Shown here: piece after piece, positions 29,635 through 38,062 of the stretch
Numbering within the stretch: position 1 is the stretch's first letter
Layout of the letters: the number at the start of each line of letters is the position of its first letter
Source: CAIUMH01 sp963758555
Lineage (GTDB): Bacteria; Actinomycetota; Acidimicrobiia; Acidimicrobiales; RAAP-2
Assembly: GCA_963758555.1 (NCBI GenBank)
Contig: CAVWVW010000003.1
Coordinates: 1,364,001-1,428,000 of the forward strand
Length of the DNA stretch: 64,000 nucleotides
Reading direction: 5' to 3'
Position numbers and translations under genes: made by a program
Notes under the pieces: generated by a model
Database searches by the model: none
Told to the model about the DNA's origin: nothing
What the model saw: only the letters and a program-made list of their open reading frames with translations

Positions 29635-31164
29635 ATGACCGAGACCGCCCCCCAGGTGACGGAGCCCGATCCCCGACGTTGGATTGCCCTGGTCGTCATC
29701 GCCATCGCCCAGCTCATGGTGGTGCTCGACGCCACCATCGTGAACATCGCGCTGCCCGATGCTCAGAAGGACCTCCACATCTCGCTCGCCAACCGCCAGT
29801 GGATCGTGACGGCTTACACGCTGACCTTCGGTGGCTTCCTGCTCTTGGGCGGTCGGATCGCTGACTACGCCGGGCGAAAGCGCGTCTTCATCATCTCGCT
29901 GATCTGCTTCGCCGGAGCCTCCGCCCTGGGTGGCTTCGCTCCCACGCAGGGCACGCTGTTTGCGGCCCGCGCCCTCCAAGGGCTCTTCGCGGCAGCCTTG
30001 GCGCCGGCTGCCCTGAGCTTGATCTCGGTGACCTTCACCGATTCGAAGGAGCGAGCCAAGGCCTTCGCCGTCTACGGCGGTCTCTCCGGCGTGGGCGCCA
30101 CCATCGGGCTCATCGCCGGTGGCATCCTGACCAGCTACGCCTCGTGGCGTTGGTGCCTCTTCGTCAACGTGCCCATGGCGCTCATCGCCGTGCTCCTGGC
30201 CATCCCGAACGTGCGCGAGTCGAAGCTCGGTGGTCGGACCAGGTACGACATCCCCGGCGCGGTGCTCTCGACGGCTGGCCTCCTCTCGATCGTCTACGGC
30301 GTGACCGAGGCCGCCCTCCCCGGTCACGGCTGGAGCTCAAGCGAGACGATCATCTTCCTCATCGTCGGCGTGGGGCTGCTCCTCGCGTTCATCGCCTACG
30401 AGTCCCGAGCAGAGAAGCCGCTGCTCCCGCTCAGCGTGATCGTCGAGCGCATCAGGGGCGGCTCGTACCTCGCCATGTTCCTGGTGTCGATCAGCCTCTT
30501 CGGCATGTTCCTCTTCATGACGTACTACTTCCAGGGCGTCCGGGGGATCTCGCCGATCATGACCGGCGTCTACTTCCTCCCCTTCTCCCTCGGAGTCATC
30601 GTCAGCGCCACCGCCGCCAGCTCGCTGCTGCCTCGCGTCGGACCCCGGCCACTCGGCTCCCTCGGCATGGTCGCCGGCGCGGTCGGCATGATCGTGCTCT
30701 CAAGGATCACGCCCTCGTCGAACTACTTCGAGGTCGCCATGCCGGCCTTCCTGATCATGAGCCTCGGGCTCGGCCTGGCCTTCGTGTCGGCGTCTTCGAC
30801 CTCGCTGTTCAACGTGCCGTTCCACGAGTCGGGGGTGGCCTCGGCCGTGCTCAACTCCGCCCAGCAGGTCGGCTCGTCACTCGGCATCGCCTTCTTGAAC
30901 ACGATCGCCATCGGCGCCACGGCGGCCTATGCCGTCAGCCGCCTCCACGGGAGCGCTTCGACCACGGCGGCACAGCACGCAGCCCAGGTCCACGGCTACA
31001 CCGTGAGCTTCCTCTGGTGTGGCGGCGTGTTCCTTGCCGCCGCGCTCGTCTACTTCTTCATGGTCAACATCGATCGCCACCACCTCGCCCAGCACGACGA
31101 CGTGGGTGACCCGGGCAGCGAGGCGATCGCCGAGGCTGAGCTCGCCGCGTTCGAAGAGTCCTGA
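29635..31164 (+). CDS. DHA2-type (EmrB/QacA) MFS exporter
   Basis: 509 residues and 14 predicted helices. Helix 1 carries LDATIVNIALP (motif D1), followed by LGGRIADYAGRKRV (motif A) and a motif C-like GVGATIGLIAGG. The C-terminus is an acidic cytoplasmic tail. It sits 53 bases after the frameshifted NAD(P)-binding gene and could share its transcript. The role is proton-driven efflux of a hydrophobic or cationic compound; substrate unknown. Confidence 0.88.
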   Translation: MTETAPQVTEPDPRRWIALVVIAIAQLMVVLDATIVNIALPDAQKDLHISLANRQWIVTAYTLTFGGFLLLGGRIADYAGRKRVFIISLICFAGASALGGFAPTQGTLFAARALQGLFAAALAPAALSLISVTFTDSKERAKAFAVYGGLSGVGATIGLIAGGILTSYASWRWCLFVNVPMALIAVLLAIPNVRESKLGGRTRYDIPGAVLSTAGLLSIVYGVTEAALPGHGWSSSETIIFLIVGVGLLLAFIAYESRAEKPLLPLSVIVERIRGGSYLAMFLVSISLFGMFLFMTYYFQGVRGISPIMTGVYFLPFSLGVIVSATAASSLLPRVGPRPLGSLGMVAGAVGMIVLSRITPSSNYFEVAMPAFLIMSLGLGLAFVSASSTSLFNVPFHESGVASAVLNSAQQVGSSLGIAFLNTIAIGATAAYAVSRLHGSASTTAAQHAAQVHGYTVSFLWCGGVFLAAALVYFFMVNIDRHHLAQHDDVGDPGSEAIAEAELAAFEES

Positions 31165-31284
31165 TCGTCTCGACCGTGGCCCGGGTCGATCGCGAGGCGG
31201 CCACCTAGATCCTGGGTGCGACGAGCGCTCGCCCCCGCCGCCTTCACCCGCCGCCTTCAACCCCTCGGCGATACCATCGGGGCG

Positions 31285-31659
31285 ATGCCCTCCCCTGCTG
31301 GTGACCTCGAAGAGATCCGAAAGCTTCTCGCTCGGTACTGCTTCGCCATCGATGCTCGAGATGCCGAGTCCTGGGCGTCGCTCTTCGCCGACGACGGGGT
31401 CTTCCACTATGCGCCCGGCGAACCGATCACGGGGCGAGAGGAGCTTCGCTCCTTCGTCTCGATGATCCCCGACGATCGCCACCACCTGACCTTGAACGAG
31501 ATCATCGAGATCGACGGCGACGCAGCCACCGTCAAGGCCTACGCCCTGGTCACCAAGGGGACCCCGCCGGTGATCAGCGCGGTGGGCGACTACGACGACA
31601 CGCTCACCCGGACCGCTGAGGGCTGGCGCTTCGCTCGCCGGATCTACAGCCCGCACTGA
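31285..31659 (+). CDS. SnoaL-like (NTF2-fold) protein
   Basis: 124 residues with the pattern of SnoaL-4/NTF2-like domains. There is an early helix ending in RYCFAIDARDAESWASLF, then DDGVFHY, and a closing WRFARRIYSPH strand. Such folds act as isomerases, dehydratases or binding domains. ATG 31285 was chosen because the domain begins right after it. Confidence 0.8.
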   Translation: MPSPAGDLEEIRKLLARYCFAIDARDAESWASLFADDGVFHYAPGEPITGREELRSFVSMIPDDRHHLTLNEIIEIDGDAATVKAYALVTKGTPPVISAVGDYDDTLTRTAEGWRFARRIYSPH

Positions 31660-31691
31660 GCGCACCGACCACGCCGACGACCAGGCCGCGG

Positions 31692-33443
31692 ATGGCCCAC
31701 GCCTCGCGTCAGCAACGACGCCACAAGCTCTACGACACCTATCCCCTGCTGGGCATGGTCTTGCTGCCGTTCCTGGTGGCCTGGGTCCACCTGCAGTTCT
31801 TCGCCTCGACCACCGTGCACCCCCGAGGCGATCTCGCCGTCATCGACTACGACACGCGCCTGGCGATGCACGGGCACCTCTTGGTCGGGATGTACGACCG
31901 CTTCGCCACCTGGCACCACCCGGGCCCTGCGCTCTTCGAGCTCTACGCCGCGTTCTACTGGGTCTTCGGCTCGTCAGCCAACACGCTCTACGCCGCAGCC
32001 CTGATGATCGCGCTGGTCTCGAGCGCCCTGGTGGTGATCGTCATCAGGCGCCGCACCGACGAGGTGGTCGGGCGGGCCAGCGTGGTCGTGATGGGGCTCA
32101 TCCTGATCTACCTCGCCACCTCGACCCCGGGCACCGGGTTCCTCGAGTCCCTGACCCTCCTGACGAGCCCGTGGAACCCCGACATCATCGTCGTCCCCAC
32201 CTTGCTGTTCATGGTCCTCGCCGCGGCCGCCCTCGACGGAGCAGGCTCGATGGCCGCGCTCTTGATCGTGGGCTCCGTGCTCGTCCAGGCCGACGTGGGC
32301 GTCTTTCCCCTCGTCGGGGCGGTCACGATCGTGGTGGTCGTGGCTGGCGTGGTTCGAGCCCTCGTGCGTCGCCGACGCTCGAGCGCCGCGACCACCTCGA
32401 CCGACCTCGACCGCGCCTCTCCCGAGCACGACGTGGCGCCCGAGCCGTCCCGCTCGCTCTTCTCGCTGCCCACGCGCACCTGGGTCATCTCCGCCGTCAC
32501 CGCCGTGGTCCTCATCGGCCTGTGGATCCTGCCGCTCTACCAGCAGGTCCACTCCGGCGACGGGAACCTCAGCGCGATCGCCTCGTTCTTCCGCACCCAT
32601 CGGGTCCCCTTCGACCTCCAGGCCGCCATGCGACCCTTCACCCTCTTCGCCATCGTGCTGCCCCACCTCGGCGCGTTGCACACCACCTTGCTGCTCGGTT
32701 CGACCACAGGCGCCTGGGTGGTCTTCGGCCTGAGCGTCGTGATCGTCCTCGGCGCCCTGGCGACCAGCATCGCTCTCAAGCTGGCGAGCTTCTCTCGTCG
32801 GCTGCTCGTCATGAGCGCGCTTGGCCTGCTGGTCTCGATGTACGCCGGCACCAGCATCTACGGCCTGGCCTGGGGCTACCTCTTGGGCTGGACGATCGGC
32901 GTCCTCTTGGCCGGCCTCGTGGCGATCTCGCTGATCGTGGTCAGCGCGCTCGAGCGCGTGCCGAGCGGCCCTGGGGCACTCACCACGAGGCGCGTGCTGC
33001 TCGGAGGCTCGGTCGGTGGGGCCGTCGTGACCACGGTCGTCCTCGGCGTCCAGGTCGCCGAGCTGCCTGCGCTGGCCACGGTGACGAACCCCGCGATCGA
33101 GCGAGCGACGCTCCAGGTCGAGCGCCAGCTCTCCTCCGCTGAGCAGCCGACCCAGGTCATCGGGGTGACGACCACGTACGACGAGCTCGCCGTCGAGCAA
33201 GGGGTCGTCAACCAGCTCGACCGGGACGGGGTCCTGCTCTCCATCGATCCCCGGTGGTTCTTCATCTGGGGCAACGGCCAGTTCGGCGCGAACGGCACCC
33301 TTCGCCCGGGTCCCTACGTGTCGGTGACCACCATCACGGTGACCGAGTCGAAGGCCGCCCAAGCGATCACCACGAGGCGCTGGCCCCCGGTCACGATCAC
33401 CGTGAGCGTGCGGCCGGCGACCAAGGCACCTCGGCCGCGCTGA
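31692..33443 (+). CDS. Polytopic membrane protein of unknown function
   Basis: 583 residues with roughly ten to twelve hydrophobic segments and a small soluble C-terminal domain of about 120 residues. After the first helix there is an extracytoplasmic loop with DYDTRLAMHGHLLVGMY and TWHHPGPALFE, an arrangement reminiscent of GT-C glycosyltransferases. A highly charged Arg/Ser loop lies around residues 225-255. The GT-C assignment is only a suggestion. It converges on the ABC-2 permease gene, with six bases between stops. Confidence 0.6.
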   Translation: MAHASRQQRRHKLYDTYPLLGMVLLPFLVAWVHLQFFASTTVHPRGDLAVIDYDTRLAMHGHLLVGMYDRFATWHHPGPALFELYAAFYWVFGSSANTLYAAALMIALVSSALVVIVIRRRTDEVVGRASVVVMGLILIYLATSTPGTGFLESLTLLTSPWNPDIIVVPTLLFMVLAAAALDGAGSMAALLIVGSVLVQADVGVFPLVGAVTIVVVVAGVVRALVRRRRSSAATTSTDLDRASPEHDVAPEPSRSLFSLPTRTWVISAVTAVVLIGLWILPLYQQVHSGDGNLSAIASFFRTHRVPFDLQAAMRPFTLFAIVLPHLGALHTTLLLGSTTGAWVVFGLSVVIVLGALATSIALKLASFSRRLLVMSALGLLVSMYAGTSIYGLAWGYLLGWTIGVLLAGLVAISLIVVSALERVPSGPGALTTRRVLLGGSVGGAVVTTVVLGVQVAELPALATVTNPAIERATLQVERQLSSAEQPTQVIGVTTTYDELAVEQGVVNQLDRDGVLLSIDPRWFFIWGNGQFGANGTLRPGPYVSVTTITVTESKAAQAITTRRWPPVTITVSVRPATKAPRPR

Positions 33444-33449
33444 GCCCGC

Positions 33450-34298
33450 TCAGCCGACCGTGCGGCGACGGTAGAGGACCGTGGCCATCGGTGCGAAGAC
33501 ACCGATGAGCACGACCGACCAGATGAGCGACGCTGCCACCGGATGCTGCATGGGCCAGGCCTGGACACTCGCCGACGGGTTCGGGTTGTGCCAGAGCTGT
33601 CGGGCGGCCGAGCACACCGAGCTGACCGGGTTCCAGTTCGCCACAGCCCGCAGCACCGTCGGCATCCGTTGGGTGGGCACCAGTGCGTTCGAGACGACCG
33701 CCAGGGGGAAGAGGATCAGCAGACCCACGCCCTGAGCAGACTCCGGTCCCTTGCTCACCATGCCAAGGCAGGCGCAGCCCCAGGAGAGCCCGTAGCTGAA
33801 CAGGAGGAACAGCCCGAAGCCACCCAGGGTGGCGAGGACGCCGCCACCGGGGCGCCAGCCGATGACGTAGCCCGTGATCCCGACGATCCCCGCACAGATC
33901 ACCGCGGTCATGAGGTCGGCAAAGCTCCGCCCCACCAGCACCGCAGGCCGCCACATCGGCAAGGTGCGGAACCGATCGATCACCCCGCTGTTCATGTCGC
34001 TGCTCATCCCGACCGCGGTGCCCATCGACGAGGTCGTCAGGTTCAGCGCCAAGAGGCCGGCGATGGCGAAGTCGGCGTAGGTGCCCCCACCGGGCAGGAC
34101 GACGCCTGCGCCGAAGACGTAGACGAAGAGCAGGGTGAAGAGCACCGGTTGGACGGTGACGTCGGAGAGCTGCAGCGGCTCTCGAGCGATGTGGACGAGG
34201 TTCCGCCACGTGAGCGCGGCCACGTCGGCGAGCCGACGAAGCAGACCCGGTGCTCGGGGCGTGCGTGCGATCGAGGAAGGGGTCAGGACGGTGGTCAT
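33450..34298 (-). CDS. ABC-2 type exporter permease (DrrB-like)
   Basis: 282 residues with an N-terminal cytoplasmic segment and six helices. FRTLPMWRPAVLVGRSFADL is the characteristic cytoplasmic loop of DrrB-type permeases, and NPVSSVCSAARQLW lies before the last helix. The ATG at 34298 overlaps the stop of the ATPase gene (ATGA). It forms the membrane half of a two-gene exporter, typically for antibiotics or lipids. Confidence 0.9.
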   Translation of the reverse strand: MTTVLTPSSIARTPRAPGLLRRLADVAALTWRNLVHIAREPLQLSDVTVQPVLFTLLFVYVFGAGVVLPGGGTYADFAIAGLLALNLTTSSMGTAVGMSSDMNSGVIDRFRTLPMWRPAVLVGRSFADLMTAVICAGIVGITGYVIGWRPGGGVLATLGGFGLFLLFSYGLSWGCACLGMVSKGPESAQGVGLLILFPLAVVSNALVPTQRMPTVLRAVANWNPVSSVCSAARQLWHNPNPSASVQAWPMQHPVAASLIWSVVLIGVFAPMATVLYRRRTVG

Positions 34299-35299
34299 CG
34301 GACCACCTCTGCTTGGGCGAGCGACTCGAGCTCGTCGGAGCTCACCTGCTCGGGGGCTTCCTCGGTCGGGTGACCGGTGAGCGCGAAGAACACGTCGTCG
34401 AGGGAGGGCTGCTGGACCTCCACGTCGTCGACCGCGATGCCGGCGTCGTCGAGGCCTCGGACCACCTTGGTGGCCAAGCCCGATTCGCTGCGCACCGGAG
34501 CCCGAAGGCGCCGGCCGTCGTGGCTGGTGTGGATCTCACCCGTGACGAACGGCGCCAGGGCGGCCACCGCACCGGGCGCGGGAGCCGCCAGGGTCACCTC
34601 GAGGCGAGCGCCGCCGGTGTCGGCCTTGAGCTCTCCGGAGGTGCCGTTGGCGATCACCTTGCCGTGGTCGATGACGACGATCCGGTCGGCGAGCTCGTCG
34701 GCCTCGTCGAGGTACTGCGTCGTGAGGAGCAAGGTCACCCCACCGGTGACGAGCTCTCGGATGACGTCCCACATCCGCAGCCGGCTCGAGGGGTCGAGCC
34801 CGGTGGTGGGCTCGTCCAAGAAGAGGACCGGCGGTCGGGTCACGAGCCCTGCAGCGAGGTCGAGGCGACGCCGCATGCCTCCCGAGTACCCGGTCAGGAT
34901 CCGATCGGCGGCGTCGCTGAGGCCGAATTGCTCGAGCAGCTCGGTCGCTCGCTCTGCGGCATCCTTGCGGCGCAGTCCGCTCAGCCGTCCGATCATCACC
35001 AGGTTCTGGCGGCCCGTCAGGAGCTCATCGACCGTGGCGTCTTGCGCCGTGACCCCGATGCTCCGCTGGACGGCCGTGGCCTCGCGCACCACGTCGTGGC
35101 CCGCCACCCAGGCCTGACCGCTGTCAGGGGTGGCCAAGGTGGTCAAGATCCGCACTGCGGTGGTCTTCCCCGCGCCGTTCGGTCCGAGCACGGCCAAGAT
35201 CGTGCCGGTGGGCACCTCGAGGTCGATGCCGGCCAAGGCCTGGGTCTCGCCGTAGCGCTTCGTCAGGCCTTCGGCGTAGATGGCGGCGCCTTCTCGCAC
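34295..35299 (-). CDS. ABC exporter ATP-binding protein (DrrA-like)
   Basis: 334 residues. It has Walker A GPNGAGKTT (about 39-47), signature YSGGMRRRLD, Walker B VLFLDEPTTGLD and a C-terminal regulatory domain of about 100 residues typical of DrrA. GTG 35299 has AAGGAG five bases upstream. It is transcribed away from a frameshifted TetR gene across an 86-base operator/promoter region, so control by that regulator is likely. Confidence 0.92.
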   Translation of the reverse strand: MREGAAIYAEGLTKRYGETQALAGIDLEVPTGTILAVLGPNGAGKTTAVRILTTLATPDSGQAWVAGHDVVREATAVQRSIGVTAQDATVDELLTGRQNLVMIGRLSGLRRKDAAERATELLEQFGLSDAADRILTGYSGGMRRRLDLAAGLVTRPPVLFLDEPTTGLDPSSRLRMWDVIRELVTGGVTLLLTTQYLDEADELADRIVVIDHGKVIANGTSGELKADTGGARLEVTLAAPAPGAVAALAPFVTGEIHTSHDGRRLRAPVRSESGLATKVVRGLDDAGIAVDDVEVQQPSLDDVFFALTGHPTEEAPEQVSSDELESLAQAEVVR

Positions 35300-35304
35300 T
35301 GAGA

Positions 35305-35385
35305 CTCCTTACCGGTCGTTTAGCAGGTCAAGTTACTTGCCGAATGGTAAGAACAAACTGACCGGTTGTCAAGTAGAATAGACGC
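35305..35385. promoter_or_regulatory. Divergent promoter/operator region between the drrAB-type operon and tetR
   Basis: On the minus strand TTGACA (35372-35367) and TACCAT (35349-35344) are separated by 17 bases, a good promoter for the ABC operon. On the plus strand TAGAAT at 35374-35379 lies 6 bases before the tetR ATG, implying a leaderless transcript. Candidate operator elements are the palindrome CAAGTTACTTG at 35329-35339 and the inverted pair ACCGGTCGTTT (35311-35321) and AAACTGACCGGT (35355-35366). The last one lies inside the -35/-10 spacer. The region is visibly AT-richer than its surroundings. Confidence 0.6.
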
Positions 35386-36008
35386 ATGGTCGCTGAGTCA
35401 CCCACCGTCACGAGCTCAGTGCCTCACCAGCGGAGCACGACCTTGAGCCGAGGAGCACCAGAGAGCGGATCCTCGACATCTCGCTCGAGCTCTTCACCAA
35501 CCAGGGCTACGACAAGACGTCGCTTCGCGAGATCGCCGAGCGTCTGGGCTTCTCCAAGGCCGCGATCTACTACCACTTCGCGAGCAAAGAGGAGATCCTG
35601 CTCGCCCTCCACCTCCGGCTCCACGAGTTCGGTCGAGAGGCCTTGGCCCAGCTCGACAACTCGGAGGCCACCCCGGAGGTCTGGGCGTCGCTCCTCGACC
35701 GCATGATCGAGCAGATGCTGAGCCAGCGAGCGCTGTTCATCTTCCACGAGCGCAACCAGGCGGCGATCGAGAACCTCCACCAGGAGCGACACGAAGCCGA
35801 TCACGACGACCTCCAGATGCGCTTCCGACAGGCCCTGTCCAACCGAGAGCTCCCGATCGAGGTGCGCGTCCGCATGGCCTGTGCCATCGGTGCGGTGATG
35901 GGCTCCATCGCCTTCGCCGGTGACGTCTTCGGCGACGTTCCCTCTGACGAGCTCGGGGCGATGCTCCGCGGGGCGGTTGGCAACCTGCTCGAGCTCCCTC
36001 CGAGCTGA
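35386..36008 (+). pseudogene. TetR-family regulator, frameshifted
   Basis: ATG 35386 opens a frame of about 20 codons. The recognisable TetR helix-turn-helix, RERILDISLELFTNQGYDKTSLREIA and LGFSKAAIYYHFASKEEIL, lies in another frame with no start of its own. It continues to TGA at 36006-36008. The join must fall around 35440-35455 and needs one missing base (or two extra); total length is 3n+2. The restored protein would be about 207 residues, normal for TetR. It probably represses the divergent DrrAB-type exporter. Confidence 0.75.
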
Positions 36009-36097
36009 CAAGCCACACCGCTCGTGGCCCCGGGACCCGCACGCACGCTCTCCCCCGTTGCTCCTCTTCTCAGGCGGACGTCTTCGACGAGCAGCTC

Positions 36098-36460
36098 GTG
36101 AGCACCCCGGCGTCCTCGGTCGACGCCTACCTGGCCGAGGCGTCCGAGCCGTGGGCGTCGGTCCTCGTCCGGTTGCGAGCGGCGTGTCTCAAGACCCTCG
36201 CTGGTTACGAGGAGGTGGTCGCGTACGGGATGCCGAGCTACCGCAGCGACGGGCAGGTGGCGATCGCCTTCAAGAAGCAGGCTCGGTACCTCTCGCTCTA
36301 CGTGCTCAAGCAGGCCGTCCTGGACCGCTTCCGCTCAGAGCTCGGTCATCTCAACGTCGGGAAGGGGTGCGTCCGCTTCGCTCGACCCGACCAGCTCGAC
36401 TGGGAGCTCATCGACCGGCTGCTCGAGGCCACCGTCCACGACGAGGCCGAGCCCTGCTGA
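36098..36460 (+). CDS. DUF1801-family protein
   Basis: 120 residues with the small YdhG/DUF1801-like fold: YEEVVAYGMPSYR around 42-54, then FKKQARYLSLYVLK, and a closing VGKGCVRFARPDQLDW. This small domain family has no firmly assigned function. GTG start. It lies 89 bases after the TetR gene on the same strand. Confidence 0.8.
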   Translation: MSTPASSVDAYLAEASEPWASVLVRLRAACLKTLAGYEEVVAYGMPSYRSDGQVAIAFKKQARYLSLYVLKQAVLDRFRSELGHLNVGKGCVRFARPDQLDWELIDRLLEATVHDEAEPC

Positions 36461-36476
36461 GGCGACCCCGTGCTGC

Positions 36477-37508
36477 CTACGAGCTCGCCGCCATCTCGGC
36501 AGCGAGGCGGGCCACGATCTGACCCGCTGGCTCAGAGGAGACCGCCCTCCAGCCCTCGCCGGCCCAGAAGTTCGGCGTCGTCGGATCGCCTGCCTCCGTC
36601 GCAGCAGCACGGAGCGGTCGGGTCAGGTGGTGGAGCTCGGGGTAGGCCTCCGGCGCCTGAGCGCCGTAGCGGACGGCGAACTCGTTGTTGAGGCCTCGGG
36701 CGTAGCGACCGCTGAAGGCTCGGGTGACGACGGTCTCCTCGTAGCTCTGTCGGAGGAGGACCTCTCGGTACAGCGTCGAGGTGCCTGCTTCGTCGGCGCA
36801 GAGGAATGCCGTACCAAGGGCCACGGCGATCGCACCTCGGTCGAGCGCTACTCGCGCCGCAGCACCGTTCATGATCCCTCCACTGGCGATCAGAGGCACC
36901 GAGGCCGAGGCGCCGATCTCCTCGAGCAGCGTGACGAGAGGGGTCACGTTGACGGTGAGCTCTAAGAACGAGCCTTGGTGGCCCCCTGCTTCGGTGCCCT
37001 GGACCACGAGGAGATCGGCGCCTCGCTCATCAGCGAAGCGGGCCTCGTCGCCGGAGGTGACGGTCACCGCCACGCTGAGCCCGGCGCTGTGCAGCTCGTC
37101 GATCTCGTGAGCACGCGGGCAGCCGAAGGTGAAGCTGACCAAGTCGACGTCCTGATCACAGACGAGCGAGAGCTTCTCGCTGAAGTTGTCACCGTCCCAG
37201 GTCGGCTCTCCGAGTGACGTGCCGAGTCGCTCGGCCTCCGGTTCGATCGTCTCGGCGTAGCTCGCCACCCGCTCTGGCTCTGTGGTGGGTGCTGAAGGGC
37301 AGAAGAGGTTGACCCCGAACGGAGCGGCGCTGAGCGCTCGGGTCGAGGCGATCTGGGCGGCGAGCTGCGAGGAGGAGAGATAGCCGCCCGCCACGAAACC
37401 GAAGCCTCCCGCCGCCGAGACCGCCGCCGTCAGCTCCGGCGTCGACGGACCACCGGCCATGGGGGCCTGGATGATCGGCAGGTCGCTCAAGCTCCAGCCT
37501 GCTGGCAC
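36477..37508 (-). CDS. Nitronate monooxygenase / 2-nitropropane dioxygenase-like flavoprotein
   Basis: 343 residues with a TIM-barrel FMN fold. It has the IIQAPMAGGPS start (12-22), GFVAGGYLS, VQGTEAGGHQG with the catalytic-His position, and IASGGIMNGAAARVALDRGA for phosphate binding. This matches the NPD family that oxidises propionate 3-nitronate. GTG 37508 has GGAGGAG upstream. It converges with the DUF1801 gene. Confidence 0.88.
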   Translation of the reverse strand: MPAGWSLSDLPIIQAPMAGGPSTPELTAAVSAAGGFGFVAGGYLSSSQLAAQIASTRALSAAPFGVNLFCPSAPTTEPERVASYAETIEPEAERLGTSLGEPTWDGDNFSEKLSLVCDQDVDLVSFTFGCPRAHEIDELHSAGLSVAVTVTSGDEARFADERGADLLVVQGTEAGGHQGSFLELTVNVTPLVTLLEEIGASASVPLIASGGIMNGAAARVALDRGAIAVALGTAFLCADEAGTSTLYREVLLRQSYEETVVTRAFSGRYARGLNNEFAVRYGAQAPEAYPELHHLTRPLRAAATEAGDPTTPNFWAGEGWRAVSSEPAGQIVARLAAEMAASS

Positions 37509-37584
37509 GTCTCCTCCTCTCTGGACGTCGGTGGCTCACCAGCGCCACGCCCTCTCCGGTGGAGGGCTCAGCGACTCCGGGTCG

Positions 37585-37938
37585 CTAGACCCGCACGACG
37601 CCCATCGTCGCGTCTTCGAAGATGGTCGTGCCATGCCCCGGGCCTGTCGTGTCCTCCAGCAAGAACACGTCGCCCGCCTGCCACGCTCGCACCTCACCGC
37701 TGGCCGTGGTCTGGCCTCGGCCAGTCATGATGAACATCCACTGGCGCTGGGGGGCAGGGTGCGCATCATCGCTCCAGCCCGCCTCGAAGTGGACGAAGAG
37801 CACCTCTCTCGCCGGTTGGGCTCGAGCGACGTCGAGTGGCGGCGCCGGAGGGGCGAAGATCGCTGAGGAGAACTCGATCTCACAGTCCTCGAAGCGCGTC
37901 TTGGCTTCGTCATCGACGAAGACCCGGACGTAGCGCAC
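37585..37938 (-). CDS. Small cupin-like protein
   Basis: 117 residues. A beta-rich cupin arrangement is suggested by REVLFVHFEAGW, then RQWMFIMTGRGQTTASGEVRAWQAGDVFLLEDTTGPGHG; the metal-site His are partly conserved. It lies 76 bases upstream of the nitronate monooxygenase gene on the same strand, so they may be co-transcribed. Function unknown. Confidence 0.7.
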   Translation of the reverse strand: MRYVRVFVDDEAKTRFEDCEIEFSSAIFAPPAPPLDVARAQPAREVLFVHFEAGWSDDAHPAPQRQWMFIMTGRGQTTASGEVRAWQAGDVFLLEDTTGPGHGTTIFEDATMGVVRV

Positions 37939-38053
37939 GCCGTTTTTCTACCACCGAGGTCTCTCGAGCGCCGAACCCCTCGTCGCGCTCGTTGGCACGA
38001 GAGCGGCACGAGGGGGCGCCGCTCGGTCACGACCCGAGATAGTTCCTCTAAAG

Positions 38054-38062
38054 TAATCATTA
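38054..38062. promoter_or_regulatory. TAATCATTA palindrome at the MFS start
   Basis: A perfect 9-base palindrome TAAT-C-ATTA overlaps the ATG of the MFS gene whose downstream neighbour is a MarR regulator. It lies in an AT-rich patch in otherwise GC-rich DNA and could be a MarR operator; nine bases alone are weak evidence. Confidence 0.3.

Noticed and set aside
31974..33362. Long minus-strand frame under the unknown membrane protein
   Set aside because: Composition dominated by Asp, His, Gln and Arg as expected for an antisense shadow; no motif.
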